A program made the translations under genes and the position numbers. The notes beneath the pieces were generated by a model. That model saw only the letters and a list, made by a program, of their open reading frames with translations, searched no databases and was not told the DNA's origin. Shown here piece after piece: positions 8,992-15,347 of a stretch of 15,909 bases of DNA (the first letter of the stretch is position 1; every line of letters begins with the position of its first letter). The DNA is taken from contig JANWJY010000023.1 in NCBI GenBank assembly GCA_025451715.1, forward strand, positions 1 to 15,909, in the 5' to 3' direction. The stretch is from Fimbriimonadaceae bacterium. GTDB taxonomy: Bacteria; Armatimonadota; Fimbriimonadia; Fimbriimonadales; Fimbriimonadaceae.

Positions 8992-8997
8992 TACAAT
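8992..8997 (+). promoter_or_regulatory. possible -10 of the H1-like gene
   Basis: TACAAT within an AT-richer stretch, 61 nt before the ATG at 9059. No good -35 at 16-18 nt. It would give a leader of about 55 nt that contains the GGAGGA ribosome binding site. Confidence 0.35.
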
Positions 8998-9043
8998 CGC
9001 CGTCTTAAGACTTGCGGAAGCTTGTGCACAAGAACAGCTTCTC

Positions 9044-9049
9044 GGAGGA
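9044..9049 (+). promoter_or_regulatory. ribosome binding site of the H1-like gene
   Basis: GGAGGA lies 9 nt before the ATG at 9059. It decides the start: the upstream ATG at 8987 in the same frame has no site and adds a sequence of quite different composition. Confidence 0.7.
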
Positions 9050-9058
9050 AGACAACTG

Positions 9059-9418
9059 ATGGCAATGAAGAGAACTGCCGCAAAGAAGACAGCCAAGCGA
9101 AAGCCGGCGCGTCGGAAAACTGCGGCTAAGCGAACGACAGCCAGAAAGACCACGAGGCGCAAGCCCGCGGCCCGAAAGGCGACCGCTAAGCGAAAACCGG
9201 CGGCCAAGAGAAAGCCGGCCAAGCGAAAGACCACGGCCAAGCGAAAGCCGGCGGCCAAGCGGAAGACTGCTCGCAAGACCACGGCCAAGCGAAGGCCGGC
9301 GGCCAAGCGGAAGACTGCTCGCAAGACGACCGCCAAGCGAAAGCCCGCGGCCAAGCGAAAGACGGTGCGAAGGAAGACAGCTCGAAGGAAGCCAGCCGCC
9401 AAGAAAGCGGCTATGTGA
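9059..9418 (+). CDS. histone H1-like Lys/Arg/Ala/Thr/Pro-rich DNA-binding protein
   Basis: A 119-residue protein made only of M, A, K, R, T, P and one V; 58 residues are Lys or Arg and none is acidic or aromatic. Repeats of the type KRKPAAKRKTARKTTA resemble the C-terminal tail of histone H1 and the bacterial H1-like proteins (chlamydial Hc2, Bordetella BpH1, the Pseudomonas AlgP tail). Such proteins are disordered in solution and condense DNA or bind nucleic acid without sequence preference. There is no separate globular domain. The DNA contains a 48-bp tandem duplication (9247-9342). Start is set by GGAGGA. It ends 54 bp before the convergent methyltransferase, with a hairpin between. A nucleoid role is inferred from composition; low-complexity proteins of this type can also bind RNA or ribosomes. 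Confidence 0.8.
   Translation: MAMKRTAAKKTAKRKPARRKTAAKRTTARKTTRRKPAARKATAKRKPAAKRKPAKRKTTAKRKPAAKRKTARKTTAKRRPAAKRKTARKTTAKRKPAAKRKTVRRKTARRKPAAKKAAM
9247..9342 (+). repeat. 48-bp tandem repeat inside the H1-like gene
   Basis: Two adjacent 48-bp units (9247-9294 and 9295-9342) differ at three positions; each encodes a 16-residue unit close to KPAAKRKTARKTTAKR. Degenerate copies flank them on both sides. This is the kind of tract expected to change length by replication slippage in whole units, keeping frame. Confidence 0.75.
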
Positions 9419-9442
9419 AAACAGGGTAGAGACAAGCATTTG

Positions 9443-9465
9443 GCGCCCCGATCTCATCGGGGCGC
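9443..9465. terminator. convergent hairpin terminator, no U-tract
   Basis: GCGCCCCGAT, loop CTC, ATCGGGGCGC: a perfect 10-bp stem with a 3-nt loop, exactly between the ends of the H1-like gene and the convergent DNA methyltransferase gene. Neither side has a T-run, so it may act as a bidirectional transcript-end structure more than a classic intrinsic terminator. Confidence 0.55.
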
Positions 9466-9472
9466 ACGTGCG

Positions 9473-10609
9473 TTAAGCCATTCGCTTTCGCCAAGACTCG
9501 TGGTCCGTGTTCTTGTAGCGGCTCTTCACTGCACAGTCGCCGTTCGGAGAGATCAGGCCGTTTTCAAACGCAATCAAGTGCCGACCGACGGCAGCACCAA
9601 ATTCCACAGGCACAGCGTTCCCTAACTGTCTGTACTGAGCAGCGAGCGATCCACACACGGTCCAATCGTCGGGAAACGTCTGTAGCCGCCTATACTCGTT
9701 TACAGAGAGTGGGCGCAGTTCGACTGGATGACCAAGTTCTGTTGCGGGCATCACCGGGCTCGTCACAAGCGTGGGAGACGGTTTGTCCCAAGCAAGGCGG
9801 CGACAGAACCCGACGCGACCTCCGCTCGATCCATACGCCCGCCCTAACGCCTCCTTCTGCAGCGCAGGAGAAAGGTCTCTCCAATTCTGACCCTCACCTA
9901 ACTTCGAGAAGAACCGCTCACGCCCCGCACGGAACTTCGCACATTCACCAGTCGAAGAGAGCCCTGACACGGCCGAACGAAAGGTCTCCAATCGGCCAAC
10001 GTGGGATGGCACCAAGTGCGACACGACTCGTCCGCCTGAGCCCGCGATCAACAACACCCGCTCGCGCGATTGCGGTACACCAAAGTTCGCGACGTTGTAC
10101 AGGTCGAAGCTCACCCCATAACCCGCCGCCTCAAGCATCCCGACGATCTGCTTGAGCGCACCGCCAGGCCGCTCCACCTCACTAAGCGGTGCTGACCCAG
10201 GCCCCCGCAAGGTGTGCGGTCTATGAATGAGCGGAGCGGAAAGCAGCCCGCGCACGTTCTCCACAACGATGTACCGAGGCTCGAGCGCAACAGCGAGGGT
10301 CAAGAAGTGCAAGAAGACGTTGCCGCGAGTGTCCGCCAGCCCGCGCCGCCTGCCCGCAGTAGAGAACGACTGGCAAGGTGGACCTCCCACAACCGCGAAC
10401 GGCCGCCTACCTACTACCGAAGCAACTTCGGACCCTGTCAAGGCACGCACGTCCCTGTCGAAGAGGTGCACCCCTGCCCGGTTCGCCCGTATCGTCGCCA
10501 GCGACGAACTGTCGATCTCGTTCAAGGCTAGCGGAGTCAGTCCGGCGCGCTCCAGGCCCAGATCCAGGCCCAACGCCCCGCTGAAGAAGCTCACATACCC
10601 GCCAGACAC
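9473..10609 (-). CDS. DNA (cytosine-5-)-methyltransferase
   Basis: A 378-residue C5 methyltransferase with the standard motifs in order: I (VSFFSGALGLDLGLE, residues 6-20), IV with catalytic Cys79 in GGPPCQSFS (75-83), VI (ENV, 117-119), VIII (QSRER, 180-184), IX (RPLSVNEYRRLQTFPDDW, 299-316) and X (QYRQLGNAVP, 325-334). The gap between VIII and IX, about 110 residues, holds the target-recognition region; the target sequence cannot be read from it. No restriction endonuclease, Vsr nuclease or S subunit is visible nearby, so it may be an orphan methylase, though the small distance searched limits this. The GTG at 10609 places motif I close to the N-terminus as usual and has CATAAT 6 nt upstream; the same frame opens with a TTG at 10654 that would add 15 residues. 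No Shine-Dalgarno precedes either start. Confidence 0.95.
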   Translation of the reverse strand: MSGGYVSFFSGALGLDLGLERAGLTPLALNEIDSSSLATIRANRAGVHLFDRDVRALTGSEVASVVGRRPFAVVGGPPCQSFSTAGRRRGLADTRGNVFLHFLTLAVALEPRYIVVENVRGLLSAPLIHRPHTLRGPGSAPLSEVERPGGALKQIVGMLEAAGYGVSFDLYNVANFGVPQSRERVLLIAGSGGRVVSHLVPSHVGRLETFRSAVSGLSSTGECAKFRAGRERFFSKLGEGQNWRDLSPALQKEALGRAYGSSGGRVGFCRRLAWDKPSPTLVTSPVMPATELGHPVELRPLSVNEYRRLQTFPDDWTVCGSLAAQYRQLGNAVPVEFGAAVGRHLIAFENGLISPNGDCAVKSRYKNTDHESWRKRMA

Positions 10610-10615
10610 CCGGCT

Positions 10616-10621
10616 ATTATG
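10616..10621 (-). promoter_or_regulatory. possible -10 of the DNA methyltransferase gene
   Basis: CATAAT on the minus strand, ending 6 nt before the GTG at 10609. If real, the mRNA is leaderless and the TTG at 10654 cannot be the start. Confidence 0.4.
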
Positions 10622-10739
10622 TTCAAGTTCAGCCCCAGAACTTAGACTCTTCAATCAAACCCGGAGACGAAAACCGCAATTACCCTCGTCCAAAACCCAA
10701 AGAAATGGACTAAACTAACGCCGAACTACCGAGGATCAA

Positions 10740-11189
10740 ATGGAACTTCCGCAGGCACTGAGAGACAACTATCTGTTCCGGGGGCTGTCAGCCGCCCACA
10801 TCGATGAGATCCTGGGGATCGCAACGACCAAAGACTTTTCTGGCGGCGACATGATCCTGCGACAGTTCGGCCGAGACACCGACCTCATGGTCATCCTCAA
10901 GGGCGCGGCGCTCATCAAGACCTTCAGCGGTGACCCGATCGCCGAAGTCGGCCCTGGCTCGGTCCTTGGAGAGATCTCGCTGATCGACACCGAACCGCGC
11001 TCCGCGACCGTCGCGGCCAAAGGCGCGTGCACCGTCGCGGTCATCCCGTCCTCAGGGTTGCAGAACCTCATGAAGCACGACATCGGAATGCGTTGCGTCA
11101 TGATGGAGAACCTCGCCAAGGTGCTTTGTCAGCGACTGCGCACCGCGAACGTCCAACTCGACGGCGCGATGGCCGGTACCGCCCGCTAG
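10740..11189 (+). CDS. stand-alone cyclic-nucleotide-binding domain protein
   Basis: A 149-residue protein consisting of one CRP/PKA-type cNMP-binding domain. The opening LPQALRDNYLFRGLSAAHI is the family's N-terminal helix, GGDMILRQFGRDTDLMVILKG is the first beta-roll portion, and the phosphate-binding cassette is GEISLIDTEPRSATV (residues 77-91), with the ligand-contacting Glu78 and Arg87 both present. Cyclic nucleotide binding is thus plausible. After the domain there is only a C-helix (to about 137) and no helix-turn-helix, so it is not a CRP-type DNA-binding regulator; it may modulate a partner protein. A ribosome binding site CGAGGA (10730-10735) precedes the ATG by 4 nt. Its stop codon shares CTAG with the convergent secreted-protein gene. 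Partner and ligand unknown. Confidence 0.88.
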   Translation: MELPQALRDNYLFRGLSAAHIDEILGIATTKDFSGGDMILRQFGRDTDLMVILKGAALIKTFSGDPIAEVGPGSVLGEISLIDTEPRSATVAAKGACTVAVIPSSGLQNLMKHDIGMRCVMMENLAKVLCQRLRTANVQLDGAMAGTAR

Positions 11190-11872
11190 TTCCCCACCGC
11201 CGGTGCCCGCCAAACGGTCTTCCCGTCGAGGTGCGACGCGAACACGCCGGAACTTCCGACCGTCGCCGTCACTTTGCCGGTGCCGTCGCGCACAGTGAGC
11301 ATCCCGCCACCGACCACGCCCTCGAGATTGAGCGACGACACGCCTGCACCGTTGTTGAGCGTCAGGCTGCTGCTGTTCGCCCCAGAGATCAGGTCGATCC
11401 CACGTTTGCCCGCCGCACCCGGCATCGTGATCTGCGAAGACGAACCCGTATTGCTGATCACCAGCAAGTTCTTCGACGCCTCAGCCTCGAACATCGCACC
11501 GAACGACGTGGCCGAGAACCGCGTCCTGGTCGAGCCGTTTGCCGAGATCATCTCCATCTGGGCCCCGTCAGCGACGGTGTTGAAGTTCACCCCTCCACCG
11601 ACGCCGGCGGCAAACGTGATCGACGGCCTCTCTTGGTTGTTCAATAGTGCGAACATGCAGTTCCCGCCCTGGATACCCATGAACGCCACGACCTTACTGT
11701 TCTTGTCCATAAACTTCAGGCCGTCGTCAGGAACGAGGATGCTGTTGATGAACGTGACTGGAGGCGTCAACTGCTGTTGAGCGCTCGCCTGAACCGGCCG
11801 CCCGATCAGTCCGCCGACGAAACCACCGATCAGGGCAAGGAGAGAGAACAAAAGCGTGTGTCGCAGTGTCAT
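11186..11872 (-). CDS. secreted beta-repeat protein, function unknown
   Basis: I do not recognise a characterised family. The 228-residue protein has an N-terminal hydrophobic segment (about 6-24) ending near AQQQ, so it is exported or membrane-anchored by an uncleaved signal. The rest is Gly/Ser/Asn-rich and contains about six degenerate units of one pattern: a hydrophobic pair, a D/N/S-G-type turn, then an alternating hydrophobic strand ending in Gly. Units are visible near 54-66 (FMDKNSKVVAFMG), 76-90, 108-125, 138-152, 161-175 and 192-206 (LTVRDGTGKVTATVG), suggesting a beta-solenoid or repeated beta-hairpins. The ATG at 11870-11872 starts the signal-like segment; the longer frame upstream to 12094 is antisense to the next gene and is rejected. 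No clear Shine-Dalgarno is seen. It overlaps the cNMP gene by CTAG at its stop. Confidence 0.75.
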   Translation of the reverse strand: MTLRHTLLFSLLALIGGFVGGLIGRPVQASAQQQLTPPVTFINSILVPDDGLKFMDKNSKVVAFMGIQGGNCMFALLNNQERPSITFAAGVGGGVNFNTVADGAQMEMISANGSTRTRFSATSFGAMFEAEASKNLLVISNTGSSSQITMPGAAGKRGIDLISGANSSSLTLNNGAGVSSLNLEGVVGGGMLTVRDGTGKVTATVGSSGVFASHLDGKTVWRAPAVGN

Positions 11873-11968
11873 GGTTCTTTGACGGCCCCAAGGCCGACAT
11901 TGTTTGCAAGACCACCGATTGCCTTTGCCTTCCAGCCGTTCCTTGAACCCCCGACCCCCTCCATCCTT

Positions 11969-11974
11969 CATACT
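11969..11974 (+). promoter_or_regulatory. possible -10 of the GHL10-like gene
   Basis: CATACT, then 7 nt, then the ATG at 11982. The intervening bases TCCCCCA contain no Shine-Dalgarno, which fits leaderless initiation. Confidence 0.45.
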
Positions 11975-11981
11975 TCCCCCA

Positions 11982-13742
11982 ATGCTCCTCGCGGCGACAC
12001 TGATCCTCCAGACCCTGATCGCGCCCCCACGCTTCGTCGAAGCATGGCCCTTCCCCGCACTCCCGACCGTAAAGATCGACGAGTGGCAGGCCAAGGTCGG
12101 CGTAGCACAGGAGTTCGCCTACCGCGACAAGCTCCAGGGCCGCGTCTTCTGGATCGACGGCACAGCCAACCTCGAGCGCTGCGACTCCGACGAAAAGATC
12201 GCCGCACTCATGGAGAAGGTCGCGAAGACTGGCTTCAACACGGTCGTGTATGACGTCAAGCCGATCGTCGGCCGCACCCTCTACCCCAGCAAGCTCACCG
12301 AAAAGCTCACTGAGTGGAAGGGCCAAAAGATGCCGCTCGAATTCGACCCACTCGCCGCAATGGTCCGCGAGGCGAAGAAGAACGGCCTCTCCATCCTCGT
12401 CAGCATGAACGCGTTCGCCGAGGGCCACTCCTACGCCAAGCGCGACGCCGACAACCCCGACACCCAGTTCGGCAAACCCGGCTGGGGCTACGAACATCCA
12501 GAGCTTCAGACCCACGTCTACAAGGCGAACCCTGCGATCTTTCCTGCAAACGGGGACCAGCTTCCCGTCGTCGTCCTGCCGTCGAAGCCAAACACGTGGA
12601 ACGGCGACAACGCCATCTTCACGACGCTCACCAACCTTCCGACTGCAGACTGGTACGTCGCGCTCGACGAGAAGGGATCGATCCTCAGTCGCGGACCAGA
12701 GAAGCCCACAACTGGCGTCTCATTCATTCTCGCAAAGGGCGACGACGTCCAGGACCTTCGCACGCTCACAGACGAGCGAGGAGTCGTCGCGTTCGAGTCG
12801 ATGTACAACTTCGTGAGCATGGAGTCCGAGCAAAACCAGATCCCCCTCATGATGAACCCGCACGAGCCGATGGTCCAAGCACGCACCTTCGCATTCGTCG
12901 ACGAGGTCTTCGCCAACTACGACATCGACGGACTCCTCTTCGACGACCGCCTCCGCTTCGCAGGGCTTGAGGCCGACTTCTCTCCCTACACAAGAGACCT
13001 CTTCGGGAAGTATGTCGGCCGCAATGTGAACTGGCCGCAAGACGTCTATCTCACGACTTTCGATACGAGACTGAGAACAGGCATCGACCCCGGCCCCCTA
13101 TTCGACGCGTGGCTCACCTTCCGTGCGCAGACTCTTACCGACTGGGTCAAGAAAGTCCGCACCCACATCCCCACGGGCAAACAGTTCGGCATCTACGCCG
13201 GCTCGTGGTACGGCGACTACGCACAGTACGGCAACAACTACGGTTCCGACCAGATCCAAGCCGGATTCCCGTTCCTCACCTCCCACTACCGAAAGACAGG
13301 CTTCGCAAAAGAGCTCGACCTCCTCATCACCGGCTGTTACTACCCCACCGCCACGATCGTCGATGCGATGAAGGTCTCCGGGCCGATCGGCCGAACAGTC
13401 GAGGCCGCGGGAGTCGTCAGCAACCGCGTCGCGCGCGACCAGTGCTGGACCTACGCGGGCATCATGCTCAGCGACTTCAAGGGCGACACCGAGCTCCTCG
13501 GCAAGGCGATGCAGGCCGCCGCCGCCACCACACAGGGCGTCATGGTCTTCGACCTCTCACACGACATCGACCTGTACTGGGAGGTCTTCGAAAAGGCCTT
13601 CCTCACCGATCCCAAGAAGGCGCCGCACACACGACCGAACCTGATCGCGCTCGTACGCCGAACCCGCCTGACGTGGGAGGCCAACGGCTGGCGAGAACCT
13701 CCTTTCCCATTCTTCCCAGGCGCACCTGGCGCCGGATTCTAA
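11982..13742 (+). CDS. secreted TIM-barrel glycoside hydrolase-like protein (GHL10-like)
   Basis: A 586-residue protein with an N-terminal hydrophobic stretch (MLLAATLILQTLIA) predicting export. The body reads as a (beta/alpha)8 barrel: FNTVVYDVKPIVG (about 85-97), the strand SILVSMNAFAEGHS (about 137-150), and YDIDGLLFDDRLRF (about 313-326). The last corresponds to the DG-x-x-FDD strand of the GHL10/DUF187 family of putative glycosidases; the Asp pair there (about 321-322) is a candidate catalytic or metal site. Further strands GKQFGIYAGSWYG and LLITGCYYPT follow. The FDD context makes a glycan-active role likely, but no activity is established for this branch. The ATG at 11982 is preferred over the TTG at 11904 because it begins the signal sequence and has CATACT 7 nt upstream. 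The C-terminus (PFPFFPGAPGAGF) is a proline/glycine-rich tail. Confidence 0.75.
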   Translation: MLLAATLILQTLIAPPRFVEAWPFPALPTVKIDEWQAKVGVAQEFAYRDKLQGRVFWIDGTANLERCDSDEKIAALMEKVAKTGFNTVVYDVKPIVGRTLYPSKLTEKLTEWKGQKMPLEFDPLAAMVREAKKNGLSILVSMNAFAEGHSYAKRDADNPDTQFGKPGWGYEHPELQTHVYKANPAIFPANGDQLPVVVLPSKPNTWNGDNAIFTTLTNLPTADWYVALDEKGSILSRGPEKPTTGVSFILAKGDDVQDLRTLTDERGVVAFESMYNFVSMESEQNQIPLMMNPHEPMVQARTFAFVDEVFANYDIDGLLFDDRLRFAGLEADFSPYTRDLFGKYVGRNVNWPQDVYLTTFDTRLRTGIDPGPLFDAWLTFRAQTLTDWVKKVRTHIPTGKQFGIYAGSWYGDYAQYGNNYGSDQIQAGFPFLTSHYRKTGFAKELDLLITGCYYPTATIVDAMKVSGPIGRTVEAAGVVSNRVARDQCWTYAGIMLSDFKGDTELLGKAMQAAAATTQGVMVFDLSHDIDLYWEVFEKAFLTDPKKAPHTRPNLIALVRRTRLTWEANGWREPPFPFFPGAPGAGF

Positions 13743-13773
13743 AGATCGATCGCTGCATTCCGAAGCTCTCCCT

Positions 13774-13779
13774 TATACT
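13774..13779 (+). promoter_or_regulatory. -10 element of the six-TM protein gene
   Basis: TATACT, 8 nt before the GTG at 13788. It supports that start over the GTG codons at 13806 and 13809. An AGAGG overlaps the gap but is only 2 nt from the start, too close for a normal ribosome binding site. Confidence 0.5.
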
Positions 13780-13787
13780 AAGAGGCA

Positions 13788-14348
13788 GTGCTTGGCGACT
13801 TCAAGGTGGTGAGCAGACCCTACGTCCCGATTTGGCGGCAGAAAAGGGCGAAGAGACAGATCGCTGCAGAGACTGTGATGGGCGTTGCGTCGGTCGCCGG
13901 GCTCGTGCTCGTTTGGAGCCCGTGGCGAGACCCGCAGGAGCTGCAAACAGCGATCTCGTTCCAGCTTGCAGCGCGCGACCTCGTTGCCGTCTCGCTGTTC
14001 GTGTTCATGGCGTTCGTGCTCTTGTCTATGGCCGTCCGCCTCAAACGGGCCCAACGCACAGCGAGTGCGCTGCTCATGGGTCTGGAAGCCCTCGCCCTCG
14101 CCTACCTTGCGATGTCGGACCCGTTGTCGATCGACCACCTTGTGACCTTCGTCGCCGTCGCACTCGCCTCCGCTGGGTGGCTCGTCGTCCTAGCTCTCGA
14201 CCTGGAGGACTCCTGGCTCGGGCTCGCCTCGCTGGGGGGCGTTGCGGCCCTGTTCCTGATCCCAGTGAGCATGGGCATCGGCGAACGGGTCCTGATCACC
14301 TCCTGCCTGGTCGGCATGAACGTGATGTTCTTCCGGCATTTTGACTAA
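13788..14348 (+). CDS. six-transmembrane hypothetical protein
   Basis: I do not recognise a family. The 186-residue protein begins with a basic cytoplasmic segment (RQKRAKRQ, residues 17-24) and then shows six hydrophobic segments at about 27-43, 64-83, 92-109, 118-137, 143-162 and 166-182, ending in FFRHFD. A single charged loop (RLKRAQR, 84-90) lies between segments 2 and 3, consistent with the N-terminus and that loop both being cytoplasmic. There are no conserved polar residues typical of a known transporter. It starts at a GTG 45 nt after the GHL10-like gene and ends 53 nt before the SAM methyltransferase, each with its own TATACT, so co-transcription is not required. Confidence 0.7.
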   Translation: MLGDFKVVSRPYVPIWRQKRAKRQIAAETVMGVASVAGLVLVWSPWRDPQELQTAISFQLAARDLVAVSLFVFMAFVLLSMAVRLKRAQRTASALLMGLEALALAYLAMSDPLSIDHLVTFVAVALASAGWLVVLALDLEDSWLGLASLGGVAALFLIPVSMGIGERVLITSCLVGMNVMFFRHFD

Positions 14349-14388
14349 TCGAGTCCATCGCCGTCTCACTGTTCCCCTGGACCGCCGC

Positions 14389-14394
14389 TATACT
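14389..14394 (+). promoter_or_regulatory. -10 element of the SAM methyltransferase gene (likely leaderless)
   Basis: TATACT, 7 nt before the ATG at 14402, the same hexamer and nearly the same spacing as at 13774. No TTGACA-like -35 is seen. Confidence 0.5.
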
Positions 14395-14401
14395 TCGAGA
14401 C

Positions 14402-15226
14402 ATGACGACCACCGACATCAGCCCCGAAATGCTGGCCCTGAAGACACGCCTCAAGGCCACCTGGGAGGCTGGCGACTATGGCGTCTTCGCCAAGTACCTC
14501 GAGCCAGGCGCGATCGAGTTCTTCGACCGGCTCGACATCCCCGCGGGGACAAAGCTCCTCGACATCGCCTGTGGTGCAGGGCAGCTCACGGTCCCAGCCG
14601 CGAAGAAGGGCATCGACGTCATCGGCCTCGACCTCGCGCAGAACCTCGTCGACCAGGCCAACGAGCGCTTGCAAACGAAGGGACTGAAGGCAAAGGCAGT
14701 CCAAGGCGACGCCGAGGACCTCCCCTTCGCCGACAACGAGTTCGACGTCAGCCTATCACTCATCGGTGCAATGTTCGCGCCGCGTCCGGAGCTCGTCGCA
14801 AAGGAGATGCTTCGCGTCACGAAGCCCGGCGGTCAGATCGTGATGGGCAACTGGACCCCCGAAGGTCATGTTGGCCAGATGTTCAAAGTGATCGGCAAGC
14901 ACGTCCCACCGCCGGCTATCTTTCCGTCCCCGCTGCAGTGGGGCGTGAAGGAAAAACTAAACGAACGCCTCGGCTCAGGCACCACCGACCTGCGCGTCAC
15001 GTCGTACCTTTATCCCATGCAGTACCCGTTCTCGCCGCGCGAGGTCGCCGAGTTCTTCGTCGAGTACTACGGCCCGACAAACAAGGCCCACCATTCGCTG
15101 CAGGGCGACGCGCAGAAGGCGTTCATGGACGACTTCGCCGGGCTCTGGGAGCGGAACAACGAGTCAAAGGACGGCACCACGCTCGTGATGTCGGAGTACC
15201 TCGAGGTCGTCGGCACGAAGAAGTAG
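14402..15226 (+). CDS. class I SAM-dependent methyltransferase
   Basis: A 274-residue cytosolic methyltransferase of the UbiE/Methyltransf_11 type. SAM-binding motif I is LLDIACGAG (residues 52-60), the acidic end of strand 2 is GLDLAQ (75-80), the adenine-contact motif is GDAEDLPF (102-109), and the post-core KPGG turn is at 141-144. These place it among small-molecule methyltransferases, but the acceptor cannot be inferred. The C-terminal ~100 residues (PPAIFPSPLQWG, then YPMQYPFSPREVAEFFVEYYGPT) form a substrate-side cap. Length is normal for the group. ATG at 14402 follows TATACT at 7 nt. The gene ends with a good intrinsic terminator. Confidence 0.9.
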   Translation: MTTTDISPEMLALKTRLKATWEAGDYGVFAKYLEPGAIEFFDRLDIPAGTKLLDIACGAGQLTVPAAKKGIDVIGLDLAQNLVDQANERLQTKGLKAKAVQGDAEDLPFADNEFDVSLSLIGAMFAPRPELVAKEMLRVTKPGGQIVMGNWTPEGHVGQMFKVIGKHVPPPAIFPSPLQWGVKEKLNERLGSGTTDLRVTSYLYPMQYPFSPREVAEFFVEYYGPTNKAHHSLQGDAQKAFMDDFAGLWERNNESKDGTTLVMSEYLEVVGTKK

Positions 15227-15266
15227 ACCACCGTTGTTGTGCAGGCGTCTAGCCGGCACTTGGTAG

Positions 15267-15312
15267 GCCCCGATAGTGTTGAGCGCACAGCCACTACCGG
15301 GGCTGTTTTCTT
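15267..15312 (+). terminator. intrinsic terminator after the SAM methyltransferase gene
   Basis: GCCCCGATAGTG (15267-15278) pairs with CACTACCGGGGC (15292-15303) with one A-C mismatch, a 13-nt loop, and then TGTTTTCTT. This is the clearest rho-independent terminator in the window. It separates the methyltransferase from the M1 peptidase gene. Confidence 0.75.
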
Positions 15313-15335
15313 CGTCCGCCATTGTTCTAACCGGA

Positions 15336-15341
15336 TAGAAT
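15336..15341 (+). promoter_or_regulatory. -10 element of the M1 peptidase gene
   Basis: TAGAAT, 6 nt before the ATG at 15348 and 24 nt after the terminator, so the peptidase gene must have its own promoter here. A start site 6-7 nt downstream would coincide with the ATG. Confidence 0.5.
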
Positions 15342-15347
15342 CATGAC

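Noticed and set aside
9100..9400. CRISPR-like or non-coding tandem repeats
   Set aside because: Repeat units are multiples of three and stay in one open frame with a ribosome binding site, so they are coding repeats of the H1-like protein.
8977..9435. Hydrophobic minus-strand frame (repeats of LAAGFRLAVVLRAVF) opposite the H1-like gene
   Set aside because: Hydrophobic repeats are the exact complement of Lys/Arg/Ala codons; there is no ribosome binding site or promoter for it, whereas the + strand frame has GGAGGA at 9 nt.
10610..10654. TTG start for the DNA methyltransferase, adding 15 residues
   Set aside because: No ribosome binding site, non-conserved residues before motif I, and a CATAAT inside the extension 6 nt before the GTG at 10609; kept as an alternative only.
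11873..12094. 74-codon N-terminal extension of the secreted repeat protein from a TTG at 12094
   Set aside because: It would bury the signal-like segment, and it lies antisense to the start of the GHL10-like gene.
13109..14344. 411-codon + strand frame spanning the end of the GHL10-like gene and the six-TM gene
   Set aside because: Arg/Pro/His/Gly-rich translation without domains, out of frame with two better-supported genes that have signal or TM segments and upstream -10 elements.
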